Assembly (NCBI GenBank): GCA_039812685.1
Contig: JBDIBB010000006.1
Span: 1 to 55,815, forward strand
Length of the DNA: 55,815 nt
Reading direction: 5' to 3'
Source: JBDIBB01 sp039812685
GTDB taxonomy: Bacteria > Acidobacteriota > Vicinamibacteria > Vicinamibacterales > JAFNAJ01
Made by a program: the position numbers and the translations under genes. The notes below the pieces were generated by a model that searched no databases, was not told where the DNA came from, and saw only the letters and a list, made by a program, of their open reading frames with translations. Below are positions 32,975 through 40,700 of this stretch, one piece after another (the stretch's first letter is position 1; every line of letters starts with the position of its first letter).

Positions 32975-33961
32975 TTATCGTGGCGCCACGGTGGCCGGCT
33001 GGCCCGCCAGCCGTGCCACGTCGGCGTCCACCATCATCCTGACCAGCCCCGGGAAGTCCACGCTCGGCGACCAGCCGAGCACGCGCCGGGCCTTCTCCGG
33101 GTTCCCGATGAGGTGATCGACCTCGGCCGGCCGCAGGAAGCGCTCGTCGATCTTCACGTACTGCTGCCAGTCGAGGCCCACGTGGCCGAAGGCGATCTCC
33201 ACCAGCTCGCGCACCGAGTGGTCCTCGTTGGTGGCCACCACGTAGTCGTCGGGCTGATCCTGCTGCAGCATCAGCCACATCGCGCGCACGTAGTCGCCGG
33301 CGAAGCCCCAGTCGCGCCGCGCGTCGAGGTTGCCCATCCGCAGCTCACCAGCCAGCCCCAGCTTGATGCGCGCCACGCCGTCGGTCACCTTCCGCGTGAC
33401 GAACTCCAGCCCGCGCCGGGGCGACTCGTGGTTGAACAGGATCCCGCTGCACGCGAACAGCTTGTAGCTCTCGCGGTAGTTCACCGTGATGTAGTGCCCG
33501 AACACCTTCGACACGCCGTACGGGCTGCGCGGGTAGAACGGCGTCAGCTCGGTCTGCGGGATCTCGCGTACCTTCCCGAACATCTCGCTCGAGCTGGCCT
33601 GGTAGAAGCGGATGGACGGATCCACCTGCCGGATGGCTTCGAGGCAGCGGGTGACGCCCTGCGAGTTGAACTCGCCGGTGAGCATCGGCTGGTCCCACGA
33701 GCTCGGCACGAACGACATCGCGGCGAGGTTGTAGAACTCCCGCGGCCGCACCTGGTCCACCGCCTTGATCAGCGACAACTGGTCCAGCAGGTCGGCCTGC
33801 AGCAGGGTAATACGGTCGCGCAGGTGCTCGATGCGCCACTCGTTCGGGGCGCTGAGCCGCCGCACGATGCCGTAGACCTCGTAGCCGTGTTCGAGGAGCA
33901 GCTCCGCGAGGTAGGAGCCGTCCTGGCCGGTGATGCCCGTGATGAGCGCGCGCTTCGCCAT
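32975..33961 (-). CDS. gmd: GDP-mannose 4,6-dehydratase
   Basis: This 328-residue SDR enzyme converts GDP-D-mannose to GDP-4-keto-6-deoxy-D-mannose, the branch point to GDP-fucose, GDP-rhamnose and related sugars. The NADP-binding motif GITGQDGSYL is at 9-18, SSSEMFG at 123-129 and the catalytic YGVSK at 148-152. FNHESPRRG and LDARRDWGFAGDYV are diagnostic for Gmd. It follows the RmlD-like reductase, which may carry out the next step. No fucose synthase (fcl) is visible. Confidence 0.94.
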   Translation of the reverse strand: MAKRALITGITGQDGSYLAELLLEHGYEVYGIVRRLSAPNEWRIEHLRDRITLLQADLLDQLSLIKAVDQVRPREFYNLAAMSFVPSSWDQPMLTGEFNSQGVTRCLEAIRQVDPSIRFYQASSSEMFGKVREIPQTELTPFYPRSPYGVSKVFGHYITVNYRESYKLFACSGILFNHESPRRGLEFVTRKVTDGVARIKLGLAGELRMGNLDARRDWGFAGDYVRAMWLMLQQDQPDDYVVATNEDHSVRELVEIAFGHVGLDWQQYVKIDERFLRPAEVDHLIGNPEKARRVLGWSPSVDFPGLVRMMVDADVARLAGQPATVAPR

Positions 33962-34065
33962 GAGGATGTTCGTTCCGGGATGTCAGGACCATGAGGCCGC
34001 CGGATGGCCCCGCCGGAGCCGGCACCGGGAGGCTGCCGGGTCCGGAGTATATCAGGGCGTGCAGG

Positions 34066-34929
34066 TCAGGCGCGGGCGCGAACCCTGCCGGCCAGGTGAC
34101 GCGCCACCGCGTCACACCATCCGGGCATCACGACGCCGATCGCCGCCAGCTTCGCGTTCCCCAGGGCGGCATACTGCGGCCGCTTCGCCTTCATTCTGAC
34201 GTCGGCCACCTTCACCGGCACCAGCAGATCGTCGTTCCAGCCGCCGAGCCGCGCGATCTCGCGGCCGAGCTCGTGCCACGTGGTGTGCCCGCCGTTCACG
34301 CAGTGGTAGAGGCCGAACGGGACGGCCTTCGCCAGCGCCACCTCGGTCGCGGCGCCGACGTCCTCCACGTAGCTGGGCGAGACCACACGATCCACGAACA
34401 CGCGCGCCTCGCGGCCGGCCGCCAGCGCGTCGATGATCCGATCCACGCTGCTGCGCGCCGCCGGGCCGCCGAAGAGCGACTCCACGCGGAACACGTAGTG
34501 CCGCGGCGCATCGGCCGCAAACCACTCCCCGAGCAGCTTCGAGCACCCGTACACGCTCTGCGGATTCGGCCGATCCTGCTCGGCGCAGGGCTCGGTGCGC
34601 GCCGGCTCGCCCTCGAACACGAAGTCGGTGCTGTAGTGCACGAGGATCGCGTCGCGTTCCCGCGCCGCCCGCGCCAGCGAACGCACGGCGAACGCGTTCA
34701 CCTCGAGCGCCGTCGCCGCATCGTCCTCCGCCCCGTCCACGTCGTTGTACGCGGTGCAGTTGACGATCGCGTCCGGCCCCACCTCCGAGACGACGCGCAT
34801 CACGTCGGCGTGACACGTGACATCGAGCTCACTGCGCGTGGTACCGACCACCACGTGTCCCGACGCGCGGAATCGGTTGAGGAGCGCGGCGCCGAGCTGG
34901 CCGGCGGCGCCTGTGACGAGGATGCGCAT
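34066..34929 (-). CDS. rfbD: RmlD-like NDP-4-keto-6-deoxysugar reductase
   Basis: The 287-residue SDR protein has VTGAAGQLGAALL at 5-17, VNCTAYNDVDGAEDD at 56-70, YSTDFVFEG at 99-107 and YGCSK at 127-131, all as in dTDP-4-dehydrorhamnose reductase. No rmlA, rmlB or rmlC is in the window, and gmd is the next gene, so it may instead reduce GDP-4-keto-6-deoxymannose to GDP-rhamnose or GDP-6-deoxytalose. It is the first gene of the minus-strand block. The 243 bases upstream of it hold no gene that I can support. Confidence 0.83.
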   Translation of the reverse strand: MRILVTGAAGQLGAALLNRFRASGHVVVGTTRSELDVTCHADVMRVVSEVGPDAIVNCTAYNDVDGAEDDAATALEVNAFAVRSLARAARERDAILVHYSTDFVFEGEPARTEPCAEQDRPNPQSVYGCSKLLGEWFAADAPRHYVFRVESLFGGPAARSSVDRIIDALAAGREARVFVDRVVSPSYVEDVGAATEVALAKAVPFGLYHCVNGGHTTWHELGREIARLGGWNDDLLVPVKVADVRMKAKRPQYAALGNAKLAAIGVVMPGWCDAVARHLAGRVRARA

Positions 34930-35172
34930 GGAAGATGTGGAGGAGGGTTACGCCCGCGGCGCCCGCCCCGCCGCGGCGACCGGTACGAACACCCTGCCCA
35001 CGGCACCGCGCGCGCCGGCACCCGCGCCGGGCGGCAGCACGCCGGCCCCGGCCATCCAGTGATGCGTCGCGACGGCGAACGCCTGCCGCACCGGCCAGAT
35101 TGTCAACGCGGCGCCGCAACGATCGGCCGTGGCAGGCATGTCCTGAATCCCGGGGCTCCGGCCGCCTGCCGC

Positions 35173-35733
35173 TCAGGCCAGCAGGTCGGCGGCCGCCATC
35201 GACAGGGCCGGCAGCAGCGGGTGGCTCAGCACCGCGCCTGGTCGCACGGTCCGGCGCAGGTCGAACCCGCCAGCCGACGGTTCGCTGAGCACCTCGACGA
35301 CCCCGCCCTGCAGATCCACCACCCACATGGCGTGGACGCCCGCGCGGCCGTAGCGCGGGGCCTTCGTGCCGAGGTCGTAGGCGAGCGAGGTGTCGGCCAC
35401 CTCGACGACGAGCAGCGCATCGCGGCCGGTCGGCATGTTGTCGCGGTAGAAATCGTCGCGCGGCGCCAGCAGGGCGATGTCCGGATACAACTCGGTCTCG
35501 TCGTCGAGGCGCAGGGGGCCCTGAACTCTCACGATCGCCGCCGCGCCCAGCTGGCGTCCCGCGAGTGTGCTCGCGAGGTCGACACAGGCGGCGTGTCTCT
35601 GGCCAATCGGCGACATCTGCAGGACCTCCCCGTCGAGCAACTCCAGCCGCTCGTCCGGATGCGCGAGACCGGACTCGACGAGCCGCCCGAACTCGACGAC
35701 GGAGAAACGGCGACGGGCGAGGGTGGCGCTCAT
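35173..35733 (-). CDS. Uma2-family putative endonuclease
   Basis: The 186-residue protein has the PD-(D/E)xK-like core of the Uma2 (DUF820) family: ELLDGEVLQMSPIG at 31-44, ELYPDIALLAPRD with D85, LLVVEVADTS with E111 and K124. The family is predicted to be a nuclease, but its biological role is not established; it is abundant in cyanobacteria, Chloroflexi and Acidobacteriota and often linked to mobile DNA. The ATG at 35733 is fixed by a strong GGAGG five bases upstream. Confidence 0.88.
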   Translation of the reverse strand: MSATLARRRFSVVEFGRLVESGLAHPDERLELLDGEVLQMSPIGQRHAACVDLASTLAGRQLGAAAIVRVQGPLRLDDETELYPDIALLAPRDDFYRDNMPTGRDALLVVEVADTSLAYDLGTKAPRYGRAGVHAMWVVDLQGGVVEVLSEPSAGGFDLRRTVRPGAVLSHPLLPALSMAAADLLA

Positions 35734-35743
35734 TCCTTCCTCC
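35734..35743 (-). promoter_or_regulatory. Strong Shine-Dalgarno GGAGGAAGGA before the Uma2-like gene
   Basis: Read on the minus strand, GGAGGAAGGA runs directly into the ATG at 35733, with GGAGG five bases away. It excludes a longer start at 35862. A TATCAT hexamer at 35775-35770 could be the -10. Confidence 0.7.
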
Positions 35744-35812
35744 GCGGCGCGTGTGAGTGGCACGTCCCGATGATAGCCCACGGCAGTACCGGACGACCTG
35801 AGTGCCCTGGCC

Positions 35813-36637
35813 TCACGCGATCCCGGCTTCGCCCAGTGCCCGCTCGAGCAGATCGGCCACACCCAGCTCCGCCGCGACGGCCGCGAGGTAGCCGCTGTCG
35901 ATGCGTCCTGCCTGCACCTTCAGCACGCCGAGCGCGTCGCGCCACTGGCGGTCGGAGCGCTCGCCGGTCCTGCGATACCACGCGAGTTTCTGCAGGACGA
36001 TGTCCTCGGCCGACACCACGAACACCGCCGCCGGCCCGTCCCACGAGCCGACTTCCACCCGGTGCCGGCGCGCGAGTTGCGTGCGGCGCGCGTGTGCGTC
36101 GGCCACGAAGACGTCCACCTTGCGCGCGGTGGCCAGGTCGATCACGTTGAAGGCACGCTGCCGTCGCACGGCGTCCCGGGCATGTCGCGCCGAGACGTAG
36201 AACCGCCCGGCGACGCTGGCGAGCACCTCGGCGAGCCGCTCCGCCGGCAGATCGACGACCACGTCGACGTCCTCGGTGGCCCGCGGCTCGCCATGGATGG
36301 CGCTGGCCACCGACCCGCCGATGGCCCACACGAGGCCCAGGCCATCGAAGACACTCAGCAGCCGCAGCGCCGGCGCCAGGGGGTCGCCGCCCGGCCCATC
36401 CGCGACCACTGACGCCGCCTCGCCCTCGGCTCCCGCTCGCGGCAAGCCGACCGCCGCGGTCCGCGTTGCCCGCAGCCGGCGTCCGGCTGCTCCCAGGCAG
36501 GCCACGGCCAAGGTGTCGCCCGACACCCGGCGCCATTTCGCCGCTGGGTCCAGTCGCCGATACGCCTCCACCAGCAGGCGGTCGGCCTCCTCGGCGGTGT
36601 CCTCCGCCTGAGGCCGGTACACCGCACGTCGTGCCAT
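35813..36637 (-). CDS. Nucleotidyltransferase-fold protein with N-terminal extension (AbiEii-like)
   Basis: The C-terminal part of this 274-residue protein has the minimal nucleotidyltransferase pattern WAIGGSVASAIHGEPRATEDVDVVVDL (105-130), with the metal-binding D123 and D125 and later KVDVFVAD. This is the fold of AbiEii-type toxins and DUF6036 proteins. Residues 1-60 (VYRPQAEDTAEEADRLLVEA) form a helical module that appears to be a separate small domain. No antitoxin gene lies next to it. A TACCGT hexamer ends seven bases before the ATG. Confidence 0.75.
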   Translation of the reverse strand: MARRAVYRPQAEDTAEEADRLLVEAYRRLDPAAKWRRVSGDTLAVACLGAAGRRLRATRTAAVGLPRAGAEGEAASVVADGPGGDPLAPALRLLSVFDGLGLVWAIGGSVASAIHGEPRATEDVDVVVDLPAERLAEVLASVAGRFYVSARHARDAVRRQRAFNVIDLATARKVDVFVADAHARRTQLARRHRVEVGSWDGPAAVFVVSAEDIVLQKLAWYRRTGERSDRQWRDALGVLKVQAGRIDSGYLAAVAAELGVADLLERALGEAGIA

Positions 36638-36644
36638 GACGACG

Positions 36645-36650
36645 ACGGTA
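36645..36650 (-). promoter_or_regulatory. -10-like TACCGT, possible leaderless promoter
   Basis: Read on the minus strand, TACCGT is followed by seven bases and the ATG at 36637. No Shine-Dalgarno sequence is visible. Confidence 0.35.
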
Positions 36651-36692
36651 GCACAGGCCAGGTGCAGGTCGAAGGTTCGAGGCGTGGGACCA

Positions 36693-36707
36693 GGGGCGTG
36701 GAGCCCC
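36693..36707 (-). terminator. Hairpin immediately after the symporter stop codon
   Basis: GGGGC, a five-base loop and GCCCC form a perfect short stem directly abutting the TAG stop at 36708-36710. No T-tract follows, so if it terminates transcription it does so without the classical signal. Confidence 0.4.
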
Positions 36708-38015
36708 CTACGCCGCCCCCTCTGCCTCGGCTTCCACCAGCCGTCCCGCGACGAACGCCCGCATCCTCTCGTCGTCGAAGGCGCCTTCCCAGCGTGCGAC
36801 GACGGCCGTTGCGATGCAGTTGCCCATCACGTTCACGGCCGTGCGGCCCATGTCCATGATCTGGTCGATGCCGAGCAGGATGGCCGCGCCCTCCAGCGGC
36901 AGCCCGAAGTGGGTGAGCGTGGCGGTGAGCACCACGAGCGCGGCGCGCGGCACGCCGGCGACGCCCTTGCTGGTGAGCATCAGCGTCAGCATCATCACGA
37001 GCTGCTGGCCCAGGCCCAGATCCACGCCGGCCAGCTGCGCCACGAAGACGCTCGCCAGCGACAGGTAGAGCGTGGTGCCGTCGAGGTTGAAGCTGTAGCC
37101 GGTGGGCAGCACGAAGCTGACGATCGGTTTCGGCGCCCCGAACCGCTCCATCACCTCGAGCGCCTTCGGCAGCGCCGCCTCGCTGCTCGCCGTCGTGAAG
37201 GCGATGAGGAACGGCTCGCGGATCGCCTTCACGAAGGCGAGAAACGGCACGCGGATGATCCACGCCGCGCCGCCGACCACGAGCAGGACGAACACCAGCA
37301 GCGACCCGTACATCACGAGCACCAGCTTGCCCAGCACCACGAGGATGCCGAGCCCCTTGGCGCCCACCGTGTAGGCGATGGCCGCGAACACGCCAACCGG
37401 CGCGAACTTCATCACGTAGGCGGTGAACCGGAACATCACCTGCGCCGTGCTCTCCATGAAGTCGTACACGGGCTTGCCGTGGTGGCCGACGGCCGCGAGC
37501 GCAATCCCGAAGAACGTGGCGAAGACGACGATCTGCAGGATGTCGCCCCTGGCCATGGCGTCGAAGATCGACGTGGGGAACAGGTGCAGGAAGATGTCCC
37601 AGGGGCCCTGCTGCGCGGTCGCGAGCCTGGCGAGTTCCGCCGTGTCCGCGCCGGCCGACAGCGTGACGCCGGCGCCGGGCTTGAAGACGTTCACGGCGAA
37701 CAGGCCGAGGAACAGCGCCACGGTGGTGGCCACCTCGAACCAGATGATCGCCTTCAGGCCGATGCGCCCCATCGCCTTCAGGTCGCCCATGCCGGCAATG
37801 CCGATCACGAGCGTCGAGAACAGCAGCGGCGCGATGATCATCTTGATCATCCGCAGGAAGGCATCGGCGATCGGTTTGATCCCCGCGCCGACGTCCGGCC
37901 ACACGTGCCCCAGCACGACGCCCAGCACCAGGCCGATGAAGATCTGCGTCGTCGTGCCCGGCCAGCGCACGCGTCGCACGGCCGGGGCGGCGGAGGCGTC
38001 AGCAGGTGGCGTCAT
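36708..38015 (-). CDS. Dicarboxylate/amino acid:cation symporter (DAACS family)
   Basis: This 435-residue inner-membrane transporter takes up C4-dicarboxylates or glutamate with protons or sodium. Diagnostic regions are TTASSEAALPKALEVMERFG near residue 270, the LPTGYSFNLDGTTLYL motif near 300 (substrate and cation site), LTSKGVAGVPRAALVVL and LLGIDQIMDMGRTAVNVMGN. About eight helices plus two re-entrant hairpins are expected. The ATG at 38015 has a GGAG six bases upstream, followed further upstream by a short heptad repeat. DctA versus GltP cannot be decided by eye. Confidence 0.92.
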   Translation of the reverse strand: MTPPADASAAPAVRRVRWPGTTTQIFIGLVLGVVLGHVWPDVGAGIKPIADAFLRMIKMIIAPLLFSTLVIGIAGMGDLKAMGRIGLKAIIWFEVATTVALFLGLFAVNVFKPGAGVTLSAGADTAELARLATAQQGPWDIFLHLFPTSIFDAMARGDILQIVVFATFFGIALAAVGHHGKPVYDFMESTAQVMFRFTAYVMKFAPVGVFAAIAYTVGAKGLGILVVLGKLVLVMYGSLLVFVLLVVGGAAWIIRVPFLAFVKAIREPFLIAFTTASSEAALPKALEVMERFGAPKPIVSFVLPTGYSFNLDGTTLYLSLASVFVAQLAGVDLGLGQQLVMMLTLMLTSKGVAGVPRAALVVLTATLTHFGLPLEGAAILLGIDQIMDMGRTAVNVMGNCIATAVVARWEGAFDDERMRAFVAGRLVEAEAEGAA

Positions 38016-38025
38016 GAGGATCTCC

Positions 38026-38046
38026 GGGGCTTGGGGCTTGGGGCTG
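38026..38046 (-). repeat. Heptad repeat array C (3 x 7 bp) before the symporter gene
   Basis: Three units, GGGGCTT, GGGGCTT and GGGGCTG on the plus strand, lie 11-31 bases upstream of the symporter ATG at 38015. The C-rich strand is the coding strand, as in arrays B and D. Here a GGAG ribosome site separates the array from the start. Confidence 0.85.
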
Positions 38047-38074
38047 GCACGGCGCCCTCCTCGAGCTGCCGCCC

Positions 38075-39190
38075 TCACGCCTTCCGATAGAACTCGGCGA
38101 TCGTTTCCACGACGCAGTCCTGCTGCGCCTCGGTGAGCTCGCCGTAGATCGGCAGCGCCAGCGACGTGGCCGCCGCTTCGTCGGCGACGGGAAACCGCGA
38201 CGCCGGATCCACGAACGCCTTGAAGCAGGCCTGCGCGTGGAACGGCACGGGATAGTAGACCTCGCTGCCGATGCCCGCGGCCGCGAGGTGCGCGCGCAGG
38301 TCGTCTCGTCGCGGCACGCGCACGACGAACTGGTTGTAGATGTGGTGGCACTCGGGCCGGGCGACGGGCAGTTCCACCTGCGTGAGGGCCGCCGACTTGA
38401 AGCGCGCGCGATACCGCGCGGCGTTGCGGCGCCGTGCCTCGGTCCATCCGGCCAGGTGCGGCACCTTCACGCGCAGCACGGCCGCTTGCAGCGCGTCGAT
38501 GCGGAAGTTGCCGCCCACGAGGTGATGGTAGTACTTCGGATGCATGCCGTGCGTGCGCAGCAGCCGCATCTTCTCCGCCAGCCTGTCGTCGTTGGTCGTG
38601 ACGAGCCCCGCATCGCCGAAGGCGCCGAGGTTCTTGCTCGGGAAGAACGAGAAGCAGCCGATGTCACCGATGCCCCCCACCAGGCGCCCCTTGTAGCGCG
38701 CGCCGATCGCCTGCGCCGCATCCTCGATCACCGAGAGGCCGCGGTCGCGTGCGAGCTCGACGAGGGGGTCGAGATCCGCGCTCTGCCCGAACAGGTGCAC
38801 CGGGACGATCGCCCGGGTGCGCGGCGTGAGCGCGGCGTGGACGGCGGACAGCGACAGGTTGAAGGTGTCGCGCTCGGAGTCGACGAACACCGGCGTCGCG
38901 CCCAGCCGCGCCACGCACCCGGCCGTCGCGAAGAACGAGTAGGTGGGCGTGATCACCTCGTCGCCGGGGCCGAGATCGAAGGCCATCATCGCCAGCAGCA
39001 GCGCGTCGGTGCCCGAGGAGACGCCGAGCGCGTGCTTCACGCCGAGCATGGCCGCCAACTCCCGCTCGAGCGCCTCCACCTCGCCGCCCAGGATGAACTG
39101 CTGGCTGTCGCACACCCGCGCGATGGCGCCGAGCACCTCCTCGCGAATGGGCTGGTACTGGGCGACGAGGTCGAGCAGCGGGACGCGCAT
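38075..39190 (-). CDS. DegT/DnrJ/EryC1/StrS sugar aminotransferase
   Basis: This 371-residue PLP enzyme transfers an amino group to a keto-sugar nucleotide. Visible sites are SSGTDALLLAM at 58-68, the cofactor aspartate D157 in VIEDAAQAIGA, and the Schiff-base lysine K186 in FSFFPSKNLGAFGDAG. The length is typical of WecE/DesV-type enzymes. It is next to the ABC-dependent glycan locus but could also act on the 4-keto product of the CapD-type enzyme at 11255. Its ATG abuts heptad repeat array D, leaving no room for a normal ribosome binding site. Confidence 0.92.
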   Translation of the reverse strand: MRVPLLDLVAQYQPIREEVLGAIARVCDSQQFILGGEVEALERELAAMLGVKHALGVSSGTDALLLAMMAFDLGPGDEVITPTYSFFATAGCVARLGATPVFVDSERDTFNLSLSAVHAALTPRTRAIVPVHLFGQSADLDPLVELARDRGLSVIEDAAQAIGARYKGRLVGGIGDIGCFSFFPSKNLGAFGDAGLVTTNDDRLAEKMRLLRTHGMHPKYYHHLVGGNFRIDALQAAVLRVKVPHLAGWTEARRRNAARYRARFKSAALTQVELPVARPECHHIYNQFVVRVPRRDDLRAHLAAAGIGSEVYYPVPFHAQACFKAFVDPASRFPVADEAAATSLALPIYGELTEAQQDCVVETIAEFYRKA

Positions 39191-39246
39191 GGGGCTTGAG
39201 GCTTGGGGCTTGGGGCTTGGGGCTTGGGACCTGGGGCTTGGGGCCT
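39191..39246 (-). repeat. Heptad repeat array D (8 x 7 bp) abutting a start codon
   Basis: Eight contiguous units (GGGGCTT, GAGGCTT, three GGGGCTT, GGGACCT, GGGGCTT, GGGGCCT on the plus strand) begin at the base next to the aminotransferase ATG. The template strand has runs of four guanines separated by CTT, so a four-tetrad G-quadruplex is possible between 39205 and 39236. Confidence 0.93.
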
Positions 39247-39268
39247 GGCCGCTTGCCGCGCGCGCGGC

Positions 39269-39847
39269 CTATCGCCCGATGAAGATCTCCGGATCGCCCC
39301 ACACGGCGAAGTCGAACCGGTTGTCGTCGCCCCGGCCCGGCAGGCTCGCGTTGGTGTTGAAGATCAGGTCCACTTCCTGGCCGGCGTAGGCCGACAGGTC
39401 GACCGTGACGGGAATCCACCGCCGATCGCTCGCGTTGTGCAGCGGATCGACGTGCTGCTTGACCAGTTCGTCGTAGGTGCGGCCGTCGCTCACGCCGAAG
39501 CGGAAGAGCGCGCCGTCGGTCGACTGGGTCCACGCCTCTTCCTTCAGGCCCAGCCAGACGCGCAGCGACGCGTTCTCGGGAATGGCGACGCGGCGAAAGG
39601 TGATGCGGCTGGTCGGCGCCATGTAGATCGCCTTGTGGGCCTCGCCGGCCAGGGTGACGTCCTCGAGCCTGAAGGCCGCCTCCCTGGGCTCGATGTTGGT
39701 GCGCGCGTCGCCGGCCGCATAGGCGGCCGGATACAGGTCGGTCAGCGCGAGGACCGTCCGCGACACACCACCGCGACGGAAATACCAGAAGCCGGCGGCA
39801 ACCACCACCAGCAGCACGACGAGGGCGACGACTTGGCTTCGTTTCAT
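39269..39847 (-). CDS. Membrane-anchored beta-sandwich protein, unknown function
   Basis: The 192-residue protein has one N-terminal membrane segment (about 7-23) and an extracytoplasmic beta-rich domain. Residues about 88-165, with LRVWLGLKEEAW, FRFGVSDGRTYDELV and VDLSAYAGQEVDLIFNT, match the C-terminal domain of the protein encoded at 40701-41978 almost position by position. This resembles a jelly-roll carbohydrate-binding module, but I cannot name the family. It lies between the aminotransferase and wzm and faces away from wzm. Confidence 0.75.
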   Translation of the reverse strand: MKRSQVVALVVLLVVVAAGFWYFRRGGVSRTVLALTDLYPAAYAAGDARTNIEPREAAFRLEDVTLAGEAHKAIYMAPTSRITFRRVAIPENASLRVWLGLKEEAWTQSTDGALFRFGVSDGRTYDELVKQHVDPLHNASDRRWIPVTVDLSAYAGQEVDLIFNTNASLPGRGDDNRFDFAVWGDPEIFIGR

Positions 39848-39905
39848 GGCAGATCGCGAACCTGGCGCCGGTAACCGCGCTCCGGCCCCGGAGAGTCCTA
39901 CATGC

Positions 39906-39911
39906 TACACT
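39906..39911 (+). promoter_or_regulatory. -10-like TACACT, possible leaderless promoter of wzm
   Basis: TACACT ends nine bases before the wzm ATG. The sequence TACACTCCG is repeated upstream of wzt at 42075, which suggests shared control. No clear -35 is present. Confidence 0.4.
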
Positions 39912-39920
39912 CCGGCCGCC

Positions 39921-40697
39921 ATGTTCGCCAGCCTGCGGGCCCTGTGGCGCTATCGCGACCTGGTGCGGAACCTCGTGGCGCGCGACCTGCGCGTGAAGTA
40001 CAAGGGATCGTCGATCGGCTTCGCCTGGTCGCTGCTGCACCCGCTGCTCATCGCCGCGGTCTACACCTTCGCGTTCCGCTACGTGATCAAGGTGCAGATC
40101 GCGTACTTCCCTCTGTTCCTGCTCAGCGGCCTGCTGCCCTGGACCTTCTTCTCGACCTCACTCGCCATGGCGACCGGCTCGGTGGCCGACAACGGCCCGC
40201 TCGTGCGCAAGGTGGCGTTTCCCCGCGTCATCCTGCCGGTGGGCGTCGTCGCCTCGCAGTTCACGCAATTCGTCCTGATGTACGCGGCGATCGTCCCGGC
40301 GGGCGCCGCGCTCGGCCCCGGCGCGTCATTCGCCCTGCTGGCGCTGGTGCCGCTCGCCGTCCTGCAACTGGTGTTCACGCTCGGTGTCGCGCTGCTGCTG
40401 GCCACCGCCTACGTCTATTTCCGCGACACGCGCCACCTGCTCGACGTCGCGCTGCAGATCCTCTTCTGGCTCACGCCGGTGGTCTACGCGGCGGCGCTGG
40501 TGCCGCCCGCCCTGCGGCGGCTGCTGTGGCTGAACCCGATGGCCGGATTCGTCAGCGCCTACCACGACGTGGTGGTCGACGGCCGGTGGCCGAGCACGAC
40601 GATGCTCGGTGCGCTGACCGCCGCCTCGCTGGTGGCGGCCGGGGCGGGGCTCATCGTCTTCGCGCGCCATCAGCGGCGCTTCGCGGAGCTGGTGTAG
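39921..40697 (+). CDS. wzm: Polysaccharide ABC transporter permease (Wzm)
   Basis: This 258-residue ABC-2 type permease has an amphipathic N-terminus (SLRALWRYRDLVRNLVARDLRVKYKGSSIGFAWSLL in part) and six membrane segments. It should form the channel through which an undecaprenyl-linked polysaccharide crosses the inner membrane, driven by the Wzt encoded at 42087. The pair is separated by a minus-strand gene, an unusual arrangement. The ATG at 39921 is chosen because the conserved KpsM-like N-terminus starts there. It ends three bases from the convergent gene. Confidence 0.9.
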   Translation: MFASLRALWRYRDLVRNLVARDLRVKYKGSSIGFAWSLLHPLLIAAVYTFAFRYVIKVQIAYFPLFLLSGLLPWTFFSTSLAMATGSVADNGPLVRKVAFPRVILPVGVVASQFTQFVLMYAAIVPAGAALGPGASFALLALVPLAVLQLVFTLGVALLLATAYVYFRDTRHLLDVALQILFWLTPVVYAAALVPPALRRLLWLNPMAGFVSAYHDVVVDGRWPSTTMLGALTAASLVAAGAGLIVFARHQRRFAELV

Positions 40698-40700
40698 GCG

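Noticed and set aside
34930..35172. Possible short gene or gene remnant in the gap upstream of the RmlD-like gene
   Set aside because: The short minus-strand frames here have no recognisable motif, no ribosome binding site and no similarity to neighbours.
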